A stretch of 5,382 nucleotides of DNA from a bacterium ADurb.Bin374 (GTDB lineage: Bacteria > Riflebacteria > Ozemobacteria > Ozemobacterales > Ozemobacteraceae): assembly GCA_002068715.1 (NCBI GenBank), contig MWAR01000457.1, positions 1 through 5,382 on the forward strand, given 5' to 3'. Below, one piece after another: positions 1-3,358 of this stretch; position 1 is the stretch's first letter; each line of letters begins with the position of its first letter. Both the position numbers and the translations under genes were made by a program. The notes beneath the pieces are model-generated. The model saw nothing but the letters and a program-made list of their open reading frames with translations. It made no database searches and was not told the origin of the DNA.

Positions 1-209
1 CCGCCGATGAAGACCGTTCTTATGGCTGGCCGGATCTGGTCGTCGATTTCGGCGCTGAGTTCGGCTTCGAGCCTGGCGAGGAAGGCCGCGACGAGGTCGG
101 GCGTCGGAAGGGTCGAGTAAAAGGCGCAGTAGGCGCATTTCGAAAGGCAGAAGGGGACGTGGATGTACAGGCCGGGACCGGATCTCACCTCGCGGATGCC
201 TCCGCTCAT
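1..209 (-). CDS. hemW: HemW-like radical SAM protein, N-terminal part (cut by left window edge)
   Basis: The first 69 residues are visible. After a short leader comes the motif LYIHVPFC (residues 14-21), followed by the radical SAM cluster C21-x3-C25-x2-C28 in the context CLSKCAYCAFYS. These cysteines would hold the 4Fe-4S cluster that cleaves S-adenosylmethionine. The visible part ends at TVFIGG, the start of the family's usual IGGGTP motif. HemN, the oxygen-independent coproporphyrinogen oxidase, has a fourth cysteine two residues after the third; here that position is F30. This favours HemW, a heme-binding chaperone-like relative often mis-annotated as coproporphyrinogen oxidase. The ATG at 209-207 overlaps the TGA of the upstream membrane-protein gene (ATGA). 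No Shine-Dalgarno sequence is visible, so translation is probably coupled. About four fifths of the protein lies outside the window, so the choice between HemW and other HemN-like proteins rests on this motif alone. Confidence 0.85.
   Translation of the reverse strand, partial: MSGGIREVRSGPGLYIHVPFCLSKCAYCAFYSTLPTPDLVAAFLARLEAELSAEIDDQIRPAIRTVFIG
206..209 (-). other. ATGA stop-start overlap, DUF457 to hemW-like gene
   Basis: The TGA of the DUF457 gene (208-206) overlaps the ATG of the hemW-like gene (209-207). The sequence just upstream (ccggcccaacggcc on the minus strand) has no Shine-Dalgarno motif, which again suggests coupled translation. Confidence 0.8.
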
Positions 210-772
210 GGCCGTTGGGCCGGTAGCGGGAGCCGTTTGCGGATGGTTGAAACGAACGCTGCGTCGGCGCGCTCTGAAACATATCGAAGCGGTGACCAGC
301 CCATATCACGCGTTTGTCGGAAAAAGAGAAACAATACTATAATAGTTAATAAAATATTCGGCCATGCATTGATTTCCCATTGGCCGTCCCAGAGAAGAGA
401 CGAACCGCTGTCGAACGGATACAGCCAGGGTATCGCCCAGGCTTCGCCGTCGGGGCCCCTGGAACCGACGACGTCGCAGATGATGTGAATGATGAAAAGT
501 CCCGCCGACGTTGCGGCGACACGCATCCGTCGGTCGGCGCAGGCGCCGAGGACGGACGCCATGAGGACGCCTGCGAGGATGTTGTGGCCGAGAATGTGAT
601 GATATGCCGAATAATACTCGGCTTCGCCGCCGCGGAACATGTCGATCAGGGCACCGGCACCGTCCAGATCGGGAAGAAGCCCCGCCGTCGCGGCAAGAGC
701 GGCGTCACGCTTCGTTCCGCAGACTCGCTGGGCGATGCACCAGCTGAGAAGACCGTGCGTGACGATATTCAT
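206..772 (-). CDS. YdjM/DUF457-family membrane-bound metal-dependent hydrolase-like protein
   Basis: A 188-residue membrane protein. It has the hallmarks of the YdjM/DUF457 family (annotated 'membrane-bound metal-dependent hydrolase', activity generally unproven). These are an N-terminal THGLLSW with H6, then GLLPDLDG (D35, D37), HHILGHN (H58, H59, H63) and HIICDVVGSRGPDG (H96, D100). The conserved His and Asp residues would form a metal site near the membrane. Hydrophobic segments lie at about residues 62-78, 84-102 and 137-152. A basic tail (about 154-188) is probably cytoplasmic. Length is normal for the family. The ATG at 772-770 overlaps the TGA of the ankyrin gene, and its own TGA overlaps the start of the hemW-like gene, so it is the middle gene of a coupled operon. 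The stretch encoding the last membrane segment is strikingly AT-rich compared with its surroundings. Family assignment is good; the substrate is unknown. Confidence 0.8.
   Translation of the reverse strand: MNIVTHGLLSWCIAQRVCGTKRDAALAATAGLLPDLDGAGALIDMFRGGEAEYYSAYHHILGHNILAGVLMASVLGACADRRMRVAATSAGLFIIHIICDVVGSRGPDGEAWAIPWLYPFDSGSSLLWDGQWEINAWPNILLTIIVLFLFFRQTRDMGWSPLRYVSERADAAFVSTIRKRLPLPAQRP
769..772 (-). other. ATGA stop-start overlap, ankyrin to DUF457 gene
   Basis: The TGA of the ankyrin gene (771-769) shares bases with the ATG of the DUF457 gene (772-770). No purine-rich Shine-Dalgarno sequence precedes the ATG at normal spacing, so ribosomes finishing the first gene probably restart on the second. 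Confidence 0.8.
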
Positions 773-2415
773 TGACGTTCGAGGTAGACCGACAGTTCCG
801 GGTCCGTTGCCAGCTCGAAGGCGGTGCAGCCCGATGCGTCCGGACGGCGGGGGTCGGCGCCGCGTTCGACGAGAAGGCGCGCCACCTCTGCGTGTCCCTT
901 TTCGGCGGCGATGTGCAACGGCGTACGGCCTCGGCGGTCCGTCGCGTTGACACGTGCCCCGAACATTATGAGCAGGGCCGTCGCGGCGGAATCCCCCGAC
1001 TCGGCGGCGAGGTGCAGGGGCGTGATGCCGTTCGTGAAACTGCCGATGATCTGCGGCACGTTCGATACGAGAGGCTCGTCTTCGAGCGTCTGGCGGACGG
1101 CCGTCATGTCGTGCCCGTTAAGGGCCTCGAAGAGCCGACCGGACTTGGTGAGCGTCGCTTCGGAAAAAACGATTCTTGATATATTGCTTGCTATTCGAAG
1201 CGTCACCCGCTGTTTCGATTTCGGCTGCTTGATCTGGACCTCGTCGCCGGGTTGCAGGATCATGACCTTTCCGGAAGGAGTGCCTGGGCGCCCGCCGAGG
1301 CGGCGGATGACTTCAGCTGCCGACGCGTTTCCATATGCCAGAGCGACATCGAGCGGCGTCTGTTCGTAGTCATTGATACTGTTTAGTATATCTGCTGGCG
1401 AGGCGATGATGCCTGGAATGTCGATATTCCCGGCTGCAGCACACAGATGAAGCGCCGTCTCGCCATCACGGTTTTTCCGGGAGGGGTCCGCTCCCGCGGC
1501 GATGAGCAGACGGCAGGCGCTGACATTTCCCGCGGCAACGGCGGCATGAAGGGGCGGCCGGCCGCCGGCCAGCGGCGCGTTCGCCAGGAGGGGGGCGCGT
1601 TGCAGAACCGCGGCGAGGCGGGTGGTGTCCGTGGCATTCAGAAGATCCTCGAATTGAACGGGCGTGTCGAGCCCTCCGGCGTTTTTCAAAATCTTGGCGA
1701 TATCCGGCAAGCCTGCGGCGACGGCCATCGCGAAGGGCGTTTTCCCTTCGGAGTCGCCGGGGTTCAGGAGAGCTCCATGGGAAATCAGCCAACCGGCCAT
1801 CGCGACCGACCCGCGGCGTGACCCGCCGTGTGATGATTCGGGCCGGTCTGCCGGAATGATCCAGTGAAGCGGGGTGCGTCCTCGAGCATCGCGCGCGTTG
1901 AGATCCGATCCTCCCCGGAGCAGTTCATCCGCGGCCTTCGTCTGGTCCCAGGCGGCGGCAAGATGCAGGGGCGTGACCCGGTTCACGGGGTCTCCCCGCC
2001 GAGGATCGGCTCCGTGTTCGATGAGGATGCGGACGACCTCGGCGGAACCAGTCATGGCGGCGAGGTCGAGGGCGGACATGCCTTCGTTGCGATGGTTTCT
2101 ACGGTCGATGTCGGCGCCGTGCTCGAGCAGCAGGGAAACGATGTCGGCGTTTCCGTCCCATGCGGCGAGATGGAGGGGCGTGATGTCCTGCGGATTCCTC
2201 GCGTTCACGTCGGCACCAGCGTTCAGGAGCGCTCGGACGATCGAGACGTTTCCCGACTGCGCGGCGAAATGCAGCGGCGTCGCCTGTTGAAGCATCGGCA
2301 GGCCTTCCGACCTGGGGCGAAGCGTGTCGCGGTCCTCGACGACGCGCGGATGCCGGCCAAGAATCTCGATGACGCGGTCGAGATCGCCCCTGCGGACGGC
2401 CTCGTGGATGGCGTC
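769..2415 (-). repeat. Ankyrin-repeat coding array (about 14-15 units of roughly 99 bp)
   Basis: Diverged tandem coding repeats. The DNA for the TPLHLAA core recurs in recognisable form on the plus strand, e.g. near 907, 1012, 1963, 2167 and 2267 (variants of atgcaggggcgt). The units differ enough that this is an old protein-level expansion rather than a recent tandem duplication. The array is interrupted at 1138-1281 by a non-ankyrin segment. Confidence 0.85.
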
Positions 2416-2490
2416 CGCGGCCGCGGGGGCCACCGCGGGAGGGGCGAACAGCAGGCAGGCGGCGAGCAGGGCGGAAAAGAGGCGGCTCAT
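769..2490 (-). CDS. Exported ankyrin-repeat protein
   Basis: A 573-residue protein. The ATG at 2490-2488 is chosen because GAGGAG lies 9 bases upstream (2505-2500) and translation then begins with a signal peptide. That peptide has MSR, a hydrophobic run to about residue 21, and an A-A-A site before D26. The rest is about 14-15 ankyrin repeats of roughly 33 residues, many with the TPLHLAA core (e.g. residues 71-77, 104-110, 173-179, 490-496, 523-529). The degenerate repeats at 26-51, 279-304 and 452-477 resemble one another and seem to start three blocks. Residues 404-451 are a non-ankyrin, beta-rich insertion. Repeat 6 (about 205-248) carries a loop insertion rich in Ser, Gly and Arg. Ankyrin arrays bind proteins, so this is likely a periplasmic or secreted interaction protein; the partner is unknown. 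It is the first gene of the operon with the DUF457 and hemW-like genes. A LAAC motif at residues 9-12 could be read as a lipobox, but strongly hydrophobic residues follow it. Confidence 0.9.
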   Translation of the reverse strand: MSRLFSALLAACLLFAPPAVAPAAADAIHEAVRRGDLDRVIEILGRHPRVVEDRDTLRPRSEGLPMLQQATPLHFAAQSGNVSIVRALLNAGADVNARNPQDITPLHLAAWDGNADIVSLLLEHGADIDRRNHRNEGMSALDLAAMTGSAEVVRILIEHGADPRRGDPVNRVTPLHLAAAWDQTKAADELLRGGSDLNARDARGRTPLHWIIPADRPESSHGGSRRGSVAMAGWLISHGALLNPGDSEGKTPFAMAVAAGLPDIAKILKNAGGLDTPVQFEDLLNATDTTRLAAVLQRAPLLANAPLAGGRPPLHAAVAAGNVSACRLLIAAGADPSRKNRDGETALHLCAAAGNIDIPGIIASPADILNSINDYEQTPLDVALAYGNASAAEVIRRLGGRPGTPSGKVMILQPGDEVQIKQPKSKQRVTLRIASNISRIVFSEATLTKSGRLFEALNGHDMTAVRQTLEDEPLVSNVPQIIGSFTNGITPLHLAAESGDSAATALLIMFGARVNATDRRGRTPLHIAAEKGHAEVARLLVERGADPRRPDASGCTAFELATDPELSVYLERQ

Positions 2491-2499
2491 CTGGTGTTG

Positions 2500-2505
2500 C
2501 TCCTC
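2500..2505 (-). promoter_or_regulatory. Ribosome binding site deciding the ankyrin start
   Basis: GAGGAG (read on the minus strand) lies 9 bases before the ATG at 2490-2488. The start it selects begins directly with a signal peptide. An in-frame ATG at 2547 would bury that peptide behind 19 unrelated residues. Confidence 0.75.
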
Positions 2506-2516
2506 ATGAAGCAGGA

Positions 2517-2547
2517 ATGATGCCGATGCTATGCATACTTGCATCAT
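2517..2547. repeat. Inverted repeat in the ankyrin leader
   Basis: ATGATGC (2517-2523) and GCATCAT (2541-2547) are perfect 7-bp arms 17 bases apart. Inside them lie a second GATGC (2525-2529), which could pair with the same right arm, and the palindrome TATGCATA (2530-2537). The block ends 11 bases upstream of the ankyrin ribosome binding site. It could be an operator or an mRNA hairpin; no known regulator site is recognised. Confidence 0.4.
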
Positions 2548-2550
2548 ACA

Positions 2551-2563
2551 GTTCCGTGGGAAC
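2551..2563. repeat. Short palindrome GTTCC-GTG-GGAAC
   Basis: Perfect 5-bp arms around a 3-base centre, between the divergent promoter and the ankyrin start. The size is compatible with a dimeric repressor half-site pair or a small hairpin, but palindromes this short also arise by chance. No second copy is seen in the intergenic region. Confidence 0.3.
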
Positions 2564-2607
2564 CGCCATGCCGGATTTCGGATCGACGTTCTTCATCTGG
2601 ACGGAAA

Positions 2608-2636
2608 TTGCCGCCTCTCTCTGCTTTCATTATAAT
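2608..2636 (+). promoter_or_regulatory. Sigma70-type promoter for the hydrolase gene
   Basis: TTGCCG (2608-2613, 4 of 6 to TTGACA), a 17-bp spacer and a perfect TATAAT (2631-2636). Transcription would start near 2643, giving a 5' leader of about 67 bases before the ATG at 2710. The AT-rich -10 stands out in a GC-rich background. The position is appropriate and no better candidate lies closer to the gene. Confidence 0.7.
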
Positions 2637-2657
2637 GGACGAGTGAGCGGCAAACAA
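2629..2657 (-). promoter_or_regulatory. Possible promoter for the ankyrin operon, sharing the -10 palindrome
   Basis: On the minus strand TATAAT lies at 2634-2629, because the -10 region CATTATAATG (2628-2637) is palindromic. TTGTTT at 2657-2652 is 17 bp upstream but matches TTGACA at only 3 of 6 positions, including the TTG. Transcription would start near 2622, leaving a leader of about 130 bases before the ankyrin ATG. The perfect -10 and correct spacing support it; the weak -35 and long leader count against it. Confidence 0.45.
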
Positions 2658-2696
2658 GGAAAAACCGGCAGGGCAATCTTCACCGGTGCGCGGCCG

Positions 2697-2703
2697 AAGG
2701 AGG
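2697..2703 (+). promoter_or_regulatory. Ribosome binding site deciding the hydrolase start
   Basis: AAGGAGG lies 6 bases before the ATG at 2710. It is almost the full anti-16S complement and fixes this ATG over the upstream in-frame GTG at 2686. Confidence 0.8.
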
Positions 2704-2709
2704 CGGGGG

Positions 2710-3336
2710 ATGTTTCTCGAAACGATACGGGTCGGGCCCATGGGAAATTTCTGCTATCTGATCGGCGACGAGGACGGCGGAAGAGGGGTCGTCATCGACC
2801 CGGCGTTCGATGGGGGTAAGATCATGGCCGCGGTGAAAGCCCGCCGGCTCGACCTGTCTTGCATCGTTCTGACGCATCACCATTTCGACCATATAAATGC
2901 CGCCGCGGCCGTAAAAGCCCGGACGGGCGCGACGGTGCTCGGGCACAAAGAGTCGGAGCGATATATTCATGGTGATATACGATTGGATGCGTATGCGGCC
3001 GATGGCGCATCGCTCGATTGGGGCGGCAGGGGAACCGTCGAAATCATCCATACACCCGGACACGCACCGGGCGGCATCTGCCTGATCGTCGACGGCAGGT
3101 GGTTGATAACCGGTGACACCCTTTTCATCGGGAACTGCGGTCGCACCGACCTCGAGGGAGGCGATGCGCAGGCACTTTACGGGAGCCTCGCACGGATCAA
3201 GCGGCTTTCCGACGGTCTCATCGTCTGCCCGGGCCACGATTACGGCCCTGTGCCGAGCCGGACGCTCGGCGAGGAGAAAAAGCTCAACCCGGCCCTGGCG
3301 GCGGCGAGTTACGAGGAGTTCCTCGCCGTTCCATAG
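2710..3336 (+). CDS. Metallo-beta-lactamase-fold hydrolase, glyoxalase II/ETHE1-like
   Basis: A 208-residue protein with a complete set of metal ligands of the metallo-beta-lactamase fold. THHHFDH supplies H56, H58, D60 and H61; TPGHAPGG supplies H118; ITGDTLF supplies D136; CPGHDYG supplies H176. The GRTDLEGGD segment (144-152) and the C-terminal SRTLGEEKKLNP (183-194) are typical of the glyoxalase II, YcbL and ETHE1 persulfide dioxygenase branch. Likely reactions are therefore thioester hydrolysis of a glutathione-type conjugate or persulfide oxidation; the sequence does not decide. It has no signal peptide, so it is cytoplasmic. The ATG at 2710 is chosen because AAGGAGG (2697-2703) lies 6 bases upstream. 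A GTG at 2686 would add a basic leader and lies upstream of this site. It is a single gene with its own promoter (2608-2636), divergent from the ankyrin operon and convergent with the TPR gene. Confidence 0.88.
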   Translation: MFLETIRVGPMGNFCYLIGDEDGGRGVVIDPAFDGGKIMAAVKARRLDLSCIVLTHHHFDHINAAAAVKARTGATVLGHKESERYIHGDIRLDAYAADGASLDWGGRGTVEIIHTPGHAPGGICLIVDGRWLITGDTLFIGNCGRTDLEGGDAQALYGSLARIKRLSDGLIVCPGHDYGPVPSRTLGEEKKLNPALAAASYEEFLAVP

Positions 3337-3358
3337 CGATTACCATTCATAGGGAACG
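3327..3358. terminator. Weak inverted repeat straddling the convergent stop codons
   Basis: CGTTCC (3327-3332) and GGAACG (3353-3358) are 6-bp arms enclosing both stop codons of the convergent genes. The 20-base loop is long and neither side has a T-tract. It is at best a poor bidirectional terminator or a transcript-end structure, listed because it is the only candidate between these genes. Confidence 0.2.

Noticed and set aside
1..209. Oxygen-independent coproporphyrinogen III oxidase (HemN)
   Set aside because: The fourth cysteine of the HemN CxxxCxxCxC pattern is replaced by Phe, which fits HemW. The rest of the protein is outside the window.
1376..1389. ATACT-GTTT-AGTAT hairpin as a terminator
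   Set aside because: It has only 5-bp AT-rich arms in the middle of the ankyrin gene, which reads through without interruption.
1553..1566. Perfect 14-bp palindrome GGCGGCCGGCCGCC
   Set aside because: It lies inside the ankyrin coding sequence (Gly-Gly-Arg-Pro-Pro codons) and is explained by GC-rich codon use. It is not followed by a T-tract.
2455..2466. LAAC lipobox in the ankyrin signal peptide (residues 9-12)
   Set aside because: The preceding hydrophobic stretch is too short, and the hydrophobic core continues past the cysteine (LLFAPPAVA). Ordinary signal peptidase I cleavage near residue 25 fits better.
2491..2547. Upstream in-frame ATG at 2547 as the ankyrin start
   Set aside because: It would put 19 residues in front of a good signal peptide, while the ATG at 2490 has GAGGAG at suitable spacing.
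2551..2563. LexA/SOS box
   Set aside because: The half-sites are in the order GTTC...GAAC, the reverse of the Gram-positive-type GAAC-N4-GTTC box, and no SOS gene is adjacent.
2686..2709. GTG at 2686 as the hydrolase start
   Set aside because: It adds an Arg-rich leader not typical of the family, and the AAGGAGG at 2697-2703 clearly serves the ATG at 2710.
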